A DNA stretch of 64,000 nucleotides from Zasmidium citrigriseum (taxonomy: Eukaryota > Ascomycota > Dothideomycetes > Mycosphaerellales > Mycosphaerellaceae): assembly GCA_002786025.1 (NCBI GenBank), contig NHNW01000021.1, positions 248,001-312,000 of the forward strand, in the 5' to 3' direction. A program made the position numbers and the translations under genes. Shown here one piece after another: positions 20,654-33,200 of this stretch. The notes beneath the pieces are model-generated. The model made no database searches. It was given only the letters and a program-made list of their open reading frames with translations, and was not told the origin of the DNA. Position 1 is the stretch's first letter. Every line of letters begins with the position of its first letter.

Positions 20654-21502
20654 CGTCTCTCCTCGTGTCTCAGAGAGTGCACTTTCCGCGTTCGTCGATA
20701 GACCTGGAGCGTTGTAGCTGATAGGAGGGCGTCGGATCAGAGATGTCGGAGGGTCCGAGGAATGTAGGTACACGTGAGCGGTTGGCCGGTTTCGCCGTGG
20801 AATGTACAAGTCGTATCCCAAAATAAAATATATATACAAGAAGGAGTTGAGCTCTGTACAAGTGAGTTGTTAGATTGAAACAACTGCGATCGCTGTCTTC
20901 TCTGTTCCAAGGCAGTTCCATCTTCGAATATTTATCCGTCTTGCATTCGTGGCCTGGATCTCGTCGTTGGGGGAAGCCACTGTCGAGGTCGTCGACGTTT
21001 GCGGCTATTCTCTCCTGGGTAGACAAGAGAGCCGTATGTCAACAAAGGTCGCCCAACACCATGGTTGCTCCACACTCGCAAGGATCCGCAAGTCGAAGAG
21101 AGCCATCTAGAACATCCCGAGTGGCAAAGACAGAGCTATGCTGGATCCAGGAAATATCTGAATGGCCAGCGCGGCTGGTCGGAAGGTCCCTTTGGGTGGA
21201 GATGTTTCGGGGCGGAGGTGCCTAAAGGTTAGGACATGCTCGGGGAGCCTGCAATAGGACAGACTGAAAGAACATACCGTCTATTCGTCAATACAATGCC
21301 ATGTTCTCTCTGTCTTGGGCATTGAGGGGTGGAGGGGATCTGGAACACAGCGAGCAAGAGTTCATGAGACACATACATGGCATATTGTAGGCAGTTGTAG
21401 ACTCCCGCGATCAAGGCCTGATATCCCTCTCTAACTCCGATGCGAACACCTGACGCCGTGGACTCCTCAACCGAACGCAGATGTTGTAACAATGGGATCA
21501 TT
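20654..21502. other. Intergenic DNA, protease promoter and CDC50 3' end
   Basis: About 850 bp hold the protease promoter (TATA near 20833) and the 3' UTR of the Cdc50 gene. No coding region is recognised. Confidence 0.45.
20828..20838 (-). promoter_or_regulatory. TATA-box candidate of the metalloprotease
   Basis: The minus strand reads TTGTATATATATTTTATTTT across 20820-20839, a strong TATA run about 180 bp upstream of the start codon. Confidence 0.55.
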
Positions 21503-22959
21503 TCATGCAGCTTCGTTAGGACGTGGTGCTCGGCCGGTGGTGGTTGCAGTGCTCGGTTGGTCGGTGTTCCACGTGAGGTAAGAATGGTCGCCGAGTTTCC
21601 TATAGACACGTCATGTTAGCTGTTTCCGTCGTGTATAGTAGCCAATGAGTCCTACCTTGGCCTGATCAACTGAGTGACGGTGAAGAGTCCTCCCAGAACG
21701 ATGCAGATACCGCCGACGACTATATATGTGATACCCAAGAAGGGATTCCTACCGCCCATCACGGTCCGTGTCGAAATCAGAATTGACTTTGTGCCATCGT
21801 AGAGCGTGACGGGAAAGTCTAAGAGACGTGGCGTTAGCTACAACCTGGCTCATGGGATTTGCCAAGACTAAAGACTTACAATCATATACCACCATCTCGT
21901 ACCTCCCAATCTCCATAGATTCGTTGTCGTTCCGTAGTGCGAGCTTGCTGAATAGAGGGAGACCTGCTGTTCGCATCCAGACCTGGAACTCTTCCCAAGT
22001 CTTCAGATCCGGGAAATCGAACGTCTCGTTGTATACGGGGTACCTCTCGCGCCAGTTCGGTGGAGGCACAACCTGGCTATAGTTGTAAGGCGACTCCCCG
22101 TAAAGATCACTGTCCGCACTCCACGCGATGCCATTGTTCGTCATGTTGTAGGTGACATTGCTGGCACCCTCCCCACTCGGATTCAACAACACAGGGTTGA
22201 AAAAGGTATCGTTGAACATGGAGTTCGCAATCAATCCACAAGGGTAGTACGGCTTCTTGCCAATCTCATTCCCGTCAGCGTCTCTGATCGTCTCCTGCCT
22301 AAGGGGATCGCAGTCGCTTCCAGAGATAGAGCTGTTGTCGCGGAAGTCTCCCTTGAGTTGGTCCTGGTCGAACGACTGCACATATCTTCGGTGGTTCTGG
22401 TAGAAATTCGAGAGCTGATAGTACAGCAAGACCGGCGGGCCGATGTTATCTGGGATGTAAAACTGCACCCGACAGGCAGTCGTATTCACAAAATGTGGCC
22501 CCGTGTCTTCATTGGGATATCCCACCCTCCTGTACTCTTTACACCACGTTGGCTGGTCGGCATTATCGGTCGTGTTCTTGAAGTTCGCGGTGACCTTGTC
22601 GCTCGGTATCGCGGTGTAGCTGTCGCATATGGGCGCGGTCGCATTGCAGTCGGAGTAGTCGATGATCAGCTCCTGCACCGTCGAGCTGGCCCATAGCAGC
22701 ACGCCGCCGATGGGGGCAAAGATGATGCCGACGGCGAAGAACAGCGGCAGGACGGTCTTGGGGGTGAGGATGGGCTGCCATGCTTTTAGTCGCTGCTGGC
22801 GAAAGGCGTTATCTGTTTCATGCTCATTAGTTTCCTGCCACACCTTCCCGAACGCGCGCGGGCATCCATACTTGGGGGTCGCCGGCTCTTCTGTGTCTTC
22901 TCCTCCGGGTCGTTGTTGCTACTGCTGGCATCGTTCTGCTGGACCTCCGTCTGCGACAT
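21503..22959 (-). CDS. Cdc50/Lem3-family P4-ATPase (flippase) subunit
   Basis: These proteins are the obligate beta subunits of phospholipid flippases in Golgi, endosomal and plasma membranes. Exons are 22959..22872, 22812..21880, 21818..21656 and 21599..21503 with introns of 59, 61 and 56 nt; the product is 426 aa. The joins give [38 protein letters not shown] and [18 protein letters not shown], all in frame and all typical of the family. Two membrane helices are clear: one at about residues 48-70 ([20 protein letters not shown]) and one near the C-terminus ([20 protein letters not shown]), enclosing a large, heavily N-glycosylatable lumenal domain with conserved Cys pairs. A short acidic cytosolic N-terminus precedes the first helix. 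Confidence 0.96.
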
Positions 22960-23335
22960 CTTGATCGTGGATGCGAGGATTCAAAGGACGCAGAGGCCAC
23001 GGGAGTAATCAACTCCATCCACCATCACTCAGCCTCCGCCAATCCGCGTACTGCCGCTGCCCAATCAAGCAAGCACAGCTCAGGGTCCAACCATCTCTTG
23101 GCAACACGTGCAGGCAGAAACACATGAAAGAGAGCATTCGATCTGTCTCACGCTTTTCACGAATCCATACATTTATACCTCCACAAGCCGTTGAATATGT
23201 ATGTAATACAGCCGGGGTCCGCCATCGTGAGTGCAACTCTATCCCTCTCAGGCAGGTATCATTGTGTATGACAAACGCCTCTATATCGTTTCCAGCAGCA
23301 AGCACGCTCTCAACGCTCGACGTCAACGAACAAAA
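22960..23335. other. Intergenic DNA, CDC50 promoter and transporter 3' end
   Basis: This 376-bp spacer lies between two minus-strand genes. No gene or strong motif is noticed. Confidence 0.4.
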
Positions 23336-25583
23336 TCACTGTCCATCGTCCTGCCCCACCCTCTTATACTTCCCACTCCCACTCCCATTCGCCTCATCCC
23401 CTCTCGCGCGCTTCACAACATTGCTGATCCAACCTCCCACTCCTTCTCCTGCGTTCTCGTCTTTGCTGAGCTGAGGTTTGCCATCTTGGATCTCAACGTC
23501 TGGAGGTTGAAGGTCCATGTCGGGTATGGGCTCGCCTTGATCGCCAAGGCGGAAGGATGGTACTGGTGACCGATCGCCGCTGAAGAGCGACTCTGCTTCT
23601 GCGATGGTTTCTGGCGTGGGTGCGATGGTGGTGGCGTCGCCAAACAGGGAGTTCATGTCTTCTAATCGGACGTTGGCCGTCTCGGGGTAGATGAACCAGA
23701 CTGGAGAAAGTCAGTATAGCCACCAGCTCGGGCTGAGATATATGATACTCACCAACAACAAAACTAACAGCGCAGAAGAACGCATGCACCAAGTACAGTC
23801 GCCACTTGATCGCCTCCTGTAATATGGGCGTCATCTCACCAACAAGCCAGTTGAAGGCCCAATTGGACGCAGTCGACAAACTCGCACCCTTTGCTCTGAT
23901 GCTCAGCGGCAAAATCTCCGGCGGGTACAGCCAGGGAATAGGGCCCCATGAATAGCCAAAAGCGGCATTGTAGATCATCACAAAGACGACGACCAGCGTA
24001 GGCGTGAGGTGAATGTCGATATAAATGAAATAAGAGATGGCAGAGAGCGATATCACCATCATCACGGCTCCGGACAGAAGGATGAATCGACGGCCTAGGC
24101 GATCAACGACATACCAGGGAGGGATTGTGGAAGCCAGATATGTGAGTCCGTTGATTCCAGTCATGAGGATGGCGTCTCGGCCGACCCAGCCAGCTTGCTC
24201 GAACACCAGCGGAGCGTAGTAGGAAATGACATTGATGCCATTGAGCTGTGCCAATGCCTGGGCAGACATTGCGATGAACACCCGCTTGTAGTACCGCTTG
24301 AACATGTCTTTGTAGGATCGCTCGCCTTCTTGTCGTTGGAGCAGGACGTTCATTTTGATTTCGCGGTACTCGTCCCGTGCCTTCGGGTTGTGGATATCGC
24401 CCTTCCCATAAAGATTGGCAATCACGACAATGCCTTCCTCGTCATGGTCGTTGTCCAGAAGCCATCTTGGCGACTCTACAATCAAGAAACTTCCCACGGC
24501 AAGCAAGCCGCCCATGACGACCTGCATCAGCAGAGGTACTCGCCATGCCCAGTCATTCTTGATGTAGCTGCAAAAGTAATCCACCCAGACACTGCACATG
24601 TAGCCGAAGATGTTTCCAGAGAACTCAATGCAGGCAAGCTTTCCACGGTTGTGAGGAGGGCTGATCTCGCTCTGATAAACGGGCACAATCGTGCTCAGAG
24701 CACCAACACCCAGGCCAGCAATGATGCGTCCTAGCAGCATCATCGGCATGCCCGTTGCGAATGTCTGAATGGCACCTCCTACAACGAAGACCACGGCACC
24801 GTATAGAATCGTTTTTCTCCGGCCGAGCAAATCTCCAATGCGTCCCACTGATAGCGAAGCTATAAACGCACCAACCTCGAGAATAGCCACCATGGTACCT
24901 ATCTCAGCAGCCGAGGGATGGTTGAAGTAGTCCTTGAAGTAAGGACCCGTTATAATGCCCGACATGACACCCTGATCGTAGCCGAACAGGAACACGCCCA
25001 ATGACACGAAGATGGACAAGAAGTAGATGAGCTTCTTGCCATGCAGGCCGTGCATGCGGGAGGGTCCATCGCCGGGTGCCATGGTGACGGCCAGCAGCTT
25101 CTGCCCCCAATTCAGCGGCTTGGGCGGCGGGCTGGGGATTCTTATATCCTCCTTCCTCTTAACAGCGCCAGGATGATGGGTGTCCTTCTCGCCGTCGTAA
25201 TCGTGGGCGGAAGCGTAGCGGACCCGCTTGGGTTGTCGGTTGCGGCCTCGGCGGGCAGAGCGGGAGAGGTCCTCGTCGAGGCTCTGCCGCAGGCGTGCAG
25301 CGAGAGGGTCCTCTTCGTCGGCGAGCTGGTCGACGAGGTCTCCGGTGTCGCTCCAGAGGGAGAAGTCCGAGCCGTCCTCGTCGTCGTAGGAGCCGGAGCG
25401 GCGGAGGCGGGCGCGGTCGGCCTTCTCGTCGTCGTAGTCGTCGCTGCTCTTGCGTCGGCCAGACGAGGAGCTCAGGGAGTGCAATGGGATGTTGGCAGGC
25501 TTGCGAGATGCGTTGCTGCCGGCGCCGAAGGGGAGCGGAATATTGAATGGGCGAGGGCTGGCTCCGAGCAGCCCACTCCGCAA
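23336..25583 (-). CDS. MFS sugar transporter with long acidic N-terminal extension; start unresolved
   Basis: The last exon is 23700..23336 and the previous one ends at 23753 (52-nt intron); the join gives FVVVWFIYPETANVRLEDMN. Sugar-porter signatures are complete: FGYDQGVMSGIITGPYFKDY, GRIGDLLGRRKTILYG, VPVYQSEISPPHNRG, VESPRWLL, LNGINVISYYAPLVFEQAGW and PWLYPPEILPLSIRAKGASL. Twelve membrane segments are visible. The region before them (about 165 residues, including RPFNIPLPFG, LWSDTGDLVDQLADEEDPL and HHPGAVKR) has strong coding character and resembles a cytosolic extension found in related ascomycete transporters. That extension contains no ATG: the frame is open from a TGA at 25679..25677 to the first ATG at 25082. 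An upstream exon, a non-AUG start or a damaged start codon is needed. 25583 marks only the conserved-looking limit. Confidence 0.88.
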
Positions 25584-26886
25584 GAAAGTCGTGCTAGTAA
25601 AGGCGAATGGGCGAGGAATGTTACCCTCTAGTCGGGTGCTCTGAGCAGGTGTCCTGCACGCTGACGAGCGTGTGGGTCACACGTGATTGGAATTGACTTC
25701 GGCTGGTGGTGGTGCACAAGACGGTGAGGTGAGACAGACAGCGCGGAGTCGGCGGCGGGTGGGTGATGTGTGTAGTTCGGGGGAGCAGCGACAAGGTGAG
25801 AGTCGGTATGTAGCAGCAACAAGGAACAACGAACACGGACAGGCCAAGTCGTCAACGGATCGTCTTGGATGCCCGCGGTGGCTCCTTCTCAGCCTCAAAA
25901 GGCACCACTGATTGGCTACGATGTCACTCCTGCTCCTGCTCCTAGTACAACTCTACTCTCCTATCTCCTCAGTAGTACAATCTGTATTTTGCATCCCCAT
26001 ACCCCATGCGTCCTCCATTATTTCCCCGAACGATGGCACACTGGTGCGTGAACGGCCTCGGGACCATCGGCACATCTCCACCACCCTGGCCATCGACATC
26101 ATCAAGAGCCGTCACATGGCGCTGACCAGACTGCGTGACGCTACAAAGTACTCGAGGTATTCATGTACCCTCGGTGCTCCGGTCAGAGTGGAAGGTGTCG
26201 CCAAAGACTCAGAGTTTCCTGATGAGGCGCAACGCCCGAGGCCTGGAGACGAGAGACTGGTCAATGTCGCCTTCTGGATCAGCTATCCTCATCGAGAGGA
26301 ACCTGCACCAAGCGTCTGGATCTCTTGTTGGACGTCTAGCATCTATCGATAAGTTCGGGGATAGAATGAGACCTTGGAATCCAAAGGCGGCGACGACAAG
26401 CAGGCCATCTCGTGGGAGAGCCACGAAGTCAACGTCTACCTCAAGAGAATCTTGGGCGACTAGGGCAGCGAATCTCTGGATAGGAGCTTGGAGAAGAGTC
26501 CTGACGAGTCTGACAGAATAGGGCCAGGGCACAGTCAACATGGCTACACCCATCTCGAGGAGCTCTAATGAAGCCACTGGAGCACTCTTTGGGCGTCTAA
26601 AAGCTTTCCGGCGTCTACCTCCGAATCTCAGGCGCTTGCGGAATGCGAGGTGAGCTTCGCGCTTCTGTGAGCGAGTTGCAGCCTCACACTCGCGCCGGTC
26701 TGTACATGGAGATAGGCCGGCGCCTAACAACGCCCAATTATTCGTGGAATCATGCTATTCTGAACGGCACAAGGATGCTGGAATTGGATTTTCTGTGGTC
26801 CTGCTCCACCAAGAAGGCTTGCTATCCTCCAGCCTTTTAAGTGTGTTGCAAAGTCCTAATGTAACGAAACACAACGCTTTTTCGAG
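25584..26886. other. Divergent intergenic region, sugar transporter / membrane protein
   Basis: This 1.3-kb stretch has no minus-strand ATG between about 25583 and 25990. Overlapping open frames at 26130-26730 on both strands have some coding flavour (for example minus-strand 26209-26730) but no recognisable domain. It may contain a decayed gene and holds two promoters. Confidence 0.4.
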
Positions 26887-29082
26887 ATGACTCGAATTCA
26901 CTGGGTAAGCCCAAGCTTGATGCTGGGAAGTCTCCTCTGTGGTATCGCTTTCGCACTCGGCCACCACTTCTTTTACAAGAGCCTCGATCAACAACCGGCG
27001 CCTACCACGTTCGATGAAATCAACCTCTTGGGCACGACAATATCCCTACAGCAACTCAACATCGCAGTCGGCACAGCTTTTGCATTTCTGGTTCGAGCAT
27101 GTCTTGTGTTTGCAGTTGGTATCGCATACCTGCAGGTCACGATGCGGACCTTGTTTGTCTGCAAAGATGATACCATGGACATCTCGACCATGGATGTGAT
27201 CGTGTCGGCTCTTGGGAATCTCATTGCGCTGGCATACTTGGGGAGATGGTGGAGAAATCCCGTTCTGTACGCTATTGCACTTGCTGCTTGGTGTGTGTTT
27301 TCAAGGGAACGCTTTGGCACATCTTTGAGAGAGTTAACATCGTTGCCAGGCTGCTCCCAATCGCCTCGATCGCGACGCCTTCAACTCTGTCCATCGCCAC
27401 TTCGCTACCTCCACCGAGCCTGGTGGCTGTACCTCGCGTGGATTTTAATAGTCTGAAGTTGCTCGCAGAAATGAGGTACAGCGTCTTTGGGGGAGAAAGT
27501 TATGCAAACTGGAGCTTCCCGATCATAGATGGGATATACGATTACCAAGGGCCGACTGATTCAGTCAGACGAATTGCCCTTGCCACTGCGGCTCAAGGCG
27601 AGATTATACAAGTACCAGCACCAGCCGCGAACTCTACCTGGAACTTGACCTTCCCGGCTCCAAGCTTGAGATGTCATCCTGTCTCAACGCCAGTTCAGCG
27701 TCTGGTCGTCGAAAGCATAGTCAATTATACCTTTGCAAATGATGACTGCACGACAGGCCCAGGATTCACTGCATGGCATCCAGATACTGACCCGGCCTCG
27801 CTGAATCCTCTATCTGACCTGGTGCCATTCCATTCTTCAGCATCGTCCAATGTCGATCCAGGCGACAATGAATTCAACAACGTGAAGCCGGGACAATACA
27901 ATGATCAAGCTTTGAACGTCTTGATCGCCGTGACTCCCACGTTGATCAAAGCCCATCAAAGACCTCCCAACCTTGACTATTACGAAACGTACGACTATTG
28001 CGAAATCGACGCTACTGGTGGAACCAAGAACAGCACTTTCGATCAACGTGTATCCAATGTGATGGGCGCTTCAACGGTCCTACGTTGCGATTTGTACAAC
28101 TCAAGCTACACAACATCCTTCACCTTCGTTAACGGAGTACAACACGTTGCTACAAATATCCGAGACATTGGACTTTCTCCACTCATCAGGTCACTGGCTG
28201 GAAACTTTAGTGATTTCGAGCCCTCGAATGGTACTACAGAGGGCCATTCATGCCAATTGCTCGACGAATCCAAGGCCTTGTACGAGTACAAACATTGTAC
28301 ATTCAACTTGGAAGCATTGTCAGCGCTCTCATACCAAGCCGTTTTTCATGCCGCTATAGAGACATTTGTGGGAAGAGTGGAACGAGGCGGCTGGAACCTA
28401 CCATCACTGATTGGAGACTCCATCGTGCAGAGTACAGTACTGACCGAGTCGCCCGAACTTGCATTCCTTCGGCATAGCCTCACCTCCACACCCGATCGAA
28501 AGCCCTCCCTCCAGGACATTGCGCTAAGCCAGAACCAAAGCATACTGACAGGCCTCGGTTCGTTACCAACAAAGTCGAGGAATCTTTCACTACGAGAATC
28601 GATAGAAGAATTGTTCCAAAACATCACAATCAGTCTGATGAGCAGTGCAGAGTTGCAGTGAGTAAGCTGACCTCCACGCAAAAGCCAAATGACTGACAAG
28701 AACTTGTAGGCCCAACACTTCCTCACCGTTCTATCCGCCCCCGACCGAAGTACACATCAACATGCAGCAAAATGTCTACTCGTATGCCGCATACAAGCTA
28801 TGGTTGGCCTATGGACTGTCTATTGGCGTTTCGGTCATTATGGTTTCTTTGGGCCTGGTAGCCACGTTCTTGAATGGCGCATCGTTCAGCAACGACTTTT
28901 CCACCTTCTTACGCCTGTCGAAAGGAATACAACTTAGCCGCAAGATCGAAGAACACGACCTCGATGGCAAAGATCCACTACCGGAATATCTGGGCTCCAC
29001 GACTATCACCTTCCCTCACATACGACCGGCAAGTCGGTCGTCTGAAGCTCACTACGACCCCATGGACTCGCAGCGCTACTGA
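26887..29082 (+). CDS. Large fungal multi-span membrane protein, apparent frameshift near the 3' end
   Basis: I cannot assign a function. Exons are 26887..27290, 27350..28657 and 28711..29082 (introns of 59 and 53 nt, the second with a TGACTGACAA branch). The N-terminal third has three or four membrane helices (GSLLCGIAFALGHHFFY, GTAFAFLVRACLVFAVGIAY, PVLYAIALAAW). A large Asn-rich, probably glycosylated extracellular domain follows, then a C-terminal helix (YGLSIGVSVIMVSLGLVATF) and a short tail. This layout is common in uncharacterised ascomycete proteins. After the second intron the frame reads PNTSSPFYPP, but the continuation TEVHINMQQNVYSYAAYKLW is in another frame. The switch falls at the CCCC run 28739-28742, where one extra base would restore a single frame. 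It is either a sequence error or a recent inactivating deletion that truncates the last membrane anchor. Confidence 0.8.
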
Positions 29083-30268
29083 CGGAGAGACCATATCGAC
29101 GGAGCGACCATATTGACGGAGGGACTATTACTGCCGAAGAGGGGATCCCGGAGACTGATTCAGTTTCAACCAATCTACTGCATCTGTTGCAGTTCTGCAA
29201 GAGGCTCCCTTCTACGACCAATGCAACGGCAAGCATCCGGTCCATGCATGCCGCTGGGATATCTAGGAGACATTGGCGGAGCTTTAGTGGTCGCTCATTC
29301 TATCTAAACCCATGCCGATAGCCAGAGTCTCAAGGGAAGAAAGTTGGAGAGCTTCAAGCCATTGCGCAGGACTTAGGGAAGGAGGAATATCGAGAAGGCG
29401 ACTACTAGGGAAGTTGAGGTGGCTTGTGAGATGAGAAGGCCGAGAGCGGATCTTAGAGCCGATTTAGGAAAGCAATGAGCTTCACTCATTATCCAGATAC
29501 ACCGTTACTGTTAACTAAGTGAATATTTGTATAGGATACGAGGGAGGGAAGGGAAAGGGAGAGAAGTGAGGGAAGGAGGAAAGGAGGAAAGGAGGAAAGG
29601 AGGGAAGGAGGGAAGGAGGGAAGGAGGGAAGGAGGGAAGGAGGGAAGGAGGGAAGGAGGTCTCGCAATCAATCCATCCAGAATCGCAGCTCATAATCCGA
29701 ATCCTCGATATCGCCAAGGGGGTAGAGGCTCGGGAGTAGGGCGCGGGTTCTTTCCCCTATCGGTACCGTCGAGATCTTTGCCGTAACCATCCTGAAGGTT
29801 CTCTACGAGCAGGACGTGTTCTGGGCGGAGTTTGAAACGTAGCGGATATCGATTACTATCCTGCATGTGTTACATCGACGTAAATTTGAACAGGCATAAC
29901 TCGAAAGACTTGAAAGTTGCACGCGAGAAGCCTCCACCGCTTCAAGTGCATCTTTTACCAAGGTGATCTTACTGCACTTCAACCCAGCGCTCCTCAGCAA
30001 ACCCCTTCAGGAGCTTGATAGCCTCTAGCCGTACAGAGAGAGCTCAAAGTCTGGTTTGAGCGCGAGCGGAAGAGGGAGGGTACATGCTTGAAGTATCCAT
30101 GTACTTCCGGTATGCTATTCTGATGTGCATCCAAAGACGCTCCAGGGTATCTGTAGGTACACATGCACCGCATGCATGATCGAGATGCGTGATGAGAGCC
30201 CAAAATACGCCATCGCCATGCCCAAAAAATAAGACTCCAGTCATCATCCATCCATCTTGCGTGGCCCT
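29083..30268. other. Convergent intergenic region with purine tract
   Basis: About 1.2 kb lies between convergent genes. It contains the polypurine repeat at 29540-29659 and otherwise no convincing gene; short coding-like remnants (for example plus strand near 29745-29840) are broken by stops. Confidence 0.4.
29540..29659 (+). repeat. Polypurine tandem repeat, (GGAAGGAG)n type
   Basis: The tract is all purine except one T at 29567, giving 92 uninterrupted purines (29568-29659). Its 3' half is near-perfect GGAAGGAG units of 8 bp; the 5' half has GGAAAGGAG variants. Such tracts can form triplex or G-rich structures. Confidence 0.9.
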
Positions 30269-33200
30269 CTATCCTGTGACCCTCGACGCCAACCAGACCA
30301 TGCGCCGGAAGTAATGCGCGACAAAACTTTCCGTGTAGTAAGAATGCTGCGCATCGTGCTGTTTGACCAGATTGTGCGCCAGCTCGTGGCAGAGCGTGAT
30401 CCACCAGTACGCCATCGCTTCTACCTGACCCTCGGGGGTACTCATCTGGGACATGTGCAATTGCAAAAAGTATCGCAGGTTGCAGAAGAGACTGCCGTTG
30501 CTGTTGAAGGCGATTGCCGCGCCTTGCTCGTCGTGGAAGATATTGATCATCTGTGGTGAGAGTTCGAAGACATTGGCTACCTCGGAGAGGACCATGACGA
30601 AGCTGCCGAGAGGCTCTCCATATGTCTGTAGGAAGGTGTTGGGGTCGGGATGACTGCGCGAAAGATAGAGCTTGATGCCATTGCCCAGCTCGGAGATGAA
30701 TTGGATGTCGTGTCCGGGCTTGCTGTCGCAGTAAGAGGGCGATTCCTTGATATCCTTGGTTTCGGGTGGTGAGAATAAGGACGAGGCGTTGTACTCTCTC
30801 GTAGACTTGATGGCCGACTGAAGGTTGGCTTGGAGATCCCGTGGCGAAGTTACCCGTTCAGTGCCTGGTGTGATGCTGCGAACATTTGGATCCTGAGCCG
30901 TGTACGGTGGAGGGGCATCTATTTGTCGCTGCCCATTGTTGAGCATGTTCTGCATCTGTTGCGCCGCTTGGTTGCCGCTGTTGATTCCGAGATGCTTGCT
31001 GATACTGTTGAAGAAGCTGCCGGCCGCTTTCTTGCCTCGCCCAGACGAGCCGGGTCGGCCTTCTGGCGTGTCGAACGCTCCCGGTATCGACAGCGCTCTC
31101 TCGGGCGTTTCTGGAGAAGCCGGGGTCTGCTGGTTCGTAGACGTTGACCCATTTGTTATTGCGGCCTGCTGCTGCTGCTCCTTAGGCCGGTTGGCAGCCT
31201 CCGCTTCGACCAGGCGTCTCTGCTCTTCTTCTCTCTTGGCCCGCTCACTCTCAGCAATGCGAGATTCGGCTGCCTTTTGACGCAGGATTCTGTCAACGTT
31301 GTATCTAGTAAAAGTTAGCAATAGTCTTCAACACATGGGCAAGTAGTTGTGCTTACCCCTTGGTCTTCAGTCTACGAAGGTCACTCTCGAGAATAGTCTC
31401 CAAAGCAAGGAAATCCTGCTGTCTTGGTCGCTTGAGGAGAACACTCATCACTGCTCGGCTCACCTCGTACAGGTCATACCGCGCCGTGATATAAAGCGTG
31501 GCATCTCGCTTCGTCTCCCTGTGAAGAGCGGCAGTCTTTTTCTCAAGCAGTGACTGTCGATATCCCTTCAACTTGTGCGTGACTTGGAGGAACTCCGTCA
31601 CCTTCACAGTCATGTTCTGTTCGAGCCATCTCGCATCGTGCCTCACTGCTTCAGGAGAGTGGTCATGCAAGAACAAGCGGCAGCGCTCGACCAAGAGCTT
31701 TTGCAACTTCTCGCCGGCCGATTGGTCTCTGAGAAGAGGTCCCATGCGCTGATCGTCCTCGACAAGGCGACTGAGCCATGGCGTATCGAGGGAAGAGTAC
31801 AACGTCTCCAGCGTCTCCTCCTGAGGTGCCGTCAATAGACTTGCCTGGAACAAACGATAGGTCACGAAGTCGTCAATGATGACCATCTCCGATGCCCTGG
31901 CCAGCGAATACTCCTTGACTACGATCTCCTCATCGTCGTATTCTCGTTTCTCGTCATCGACGACTGTCCGCACCAATTTCTCGGCCAGTAGACATGGTGC
32001 GCTCCTGAGTCTAATCCACAAGCCTTTGTCCTTCTTAAGATTGGCAGCGCTCTCGGCAATCTTTCGCAGCAGCTGCAAGTACTTCTCGAACCCAAGGTTT
32101 TCCAAAAGTCGAGCAGGCTGTTGGACCAGCATGCTCGCGAGCTCGGAAGCATTGGGTTCGTGCTTAGATCCAACGCGAAGCAGGAAAGTGTTGGCTTCAT
32201 GTCCAAAATCCACAAAGTCGAATATCTCACCATAGGTCGAGGCATCTCCCAAGAAGCACGTCCGTGGTGCGGCGAACCGGACACCAGCTCTCTTAGACTC
32301 CGTTGGCTTCGGGAAGATCGGAACAATGGGCGCGTTCCCCAGTCGCTCTGCCAGATTGCCGTTTGGACCGATCTCTCCCAGTCGACCAGCGAAGTATCCA
32401 AAGAGGGTCTGAGCGGTAGCTGCGTTCGCAGGGGCACTCTTGATCAATCTCTCAGCACACACTTCAATGGGTGGGTCAAGAGCTACTCCGAACATTGCGT
32501 GATGTGGCTGGAGGTCTTCGCGTAGCGTTCTGAACATGAGCACAGCAGCTCTGGGATTGGCATAGCATTGAGATGGCTTAGCAACCAGGTTGTTCTTCTC
32601 GCCAGCGAAGGGCTGGACTGGCAGAAACGCTGTCGTTATCTCGGCGACGGGATACTTGTTGTATCCGTTCTGATAGGCATTCACAATCCAGTAGTTGATC
32701 GTGCTTTGCTGAAGCTCGCTGCCTGCTGGTGCTTTTGAAAGAATCTCGACCAAGTCTGGGACAGATGGGTACGGCTGGAGGCCTAGCAACCGCAAGAATC
32801 GACCTTCTTGAGATGTGGCACGGTATTGGCCAGGCCATTGAAGCACAGGAAGACCAAGCCGTCTGATGGAGTCATCAGGCTCATACAGATCGGACAGGCG
32901 GTAGAGCTTGCCTTTGTTCACCTGGTCTCCAGACTGCGTCTCTGCTGGGCACATTGGAGTCTGACGAAGTCTCTTAACATCTTCAGGAGGGATGTCGTCC
33001 TTGACAGACACCAGGTACTTGATCAAGTCGACATGGCTCCATTTGCCTTCTCCAGCTTCAATGTTGGCAGATTTGGTCATGAGCCTGTCGAAGACGACGT
33101 TGAGTTCCACGGTCTTTCGGACGCCGAGCGCGGACAAAAACTTCTCCTTGACTCCTTGCAGGGAGGTGATTGTGGGAAGATCGTCAAAGAGTTTGACATT

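Noticed and set aside
26135..26730. Overlapping frames on both strands in the 25.6-26.9 kb gap
   Set aside because: Some coding flavour but no domain, start or splice that I can defend; noted only in the gap description.
29489..29739. Open frames across the purine tract
   Set aside because: Simple-sequence translation (PSLLPSFPPS and EGRKEGGK types); no gene.
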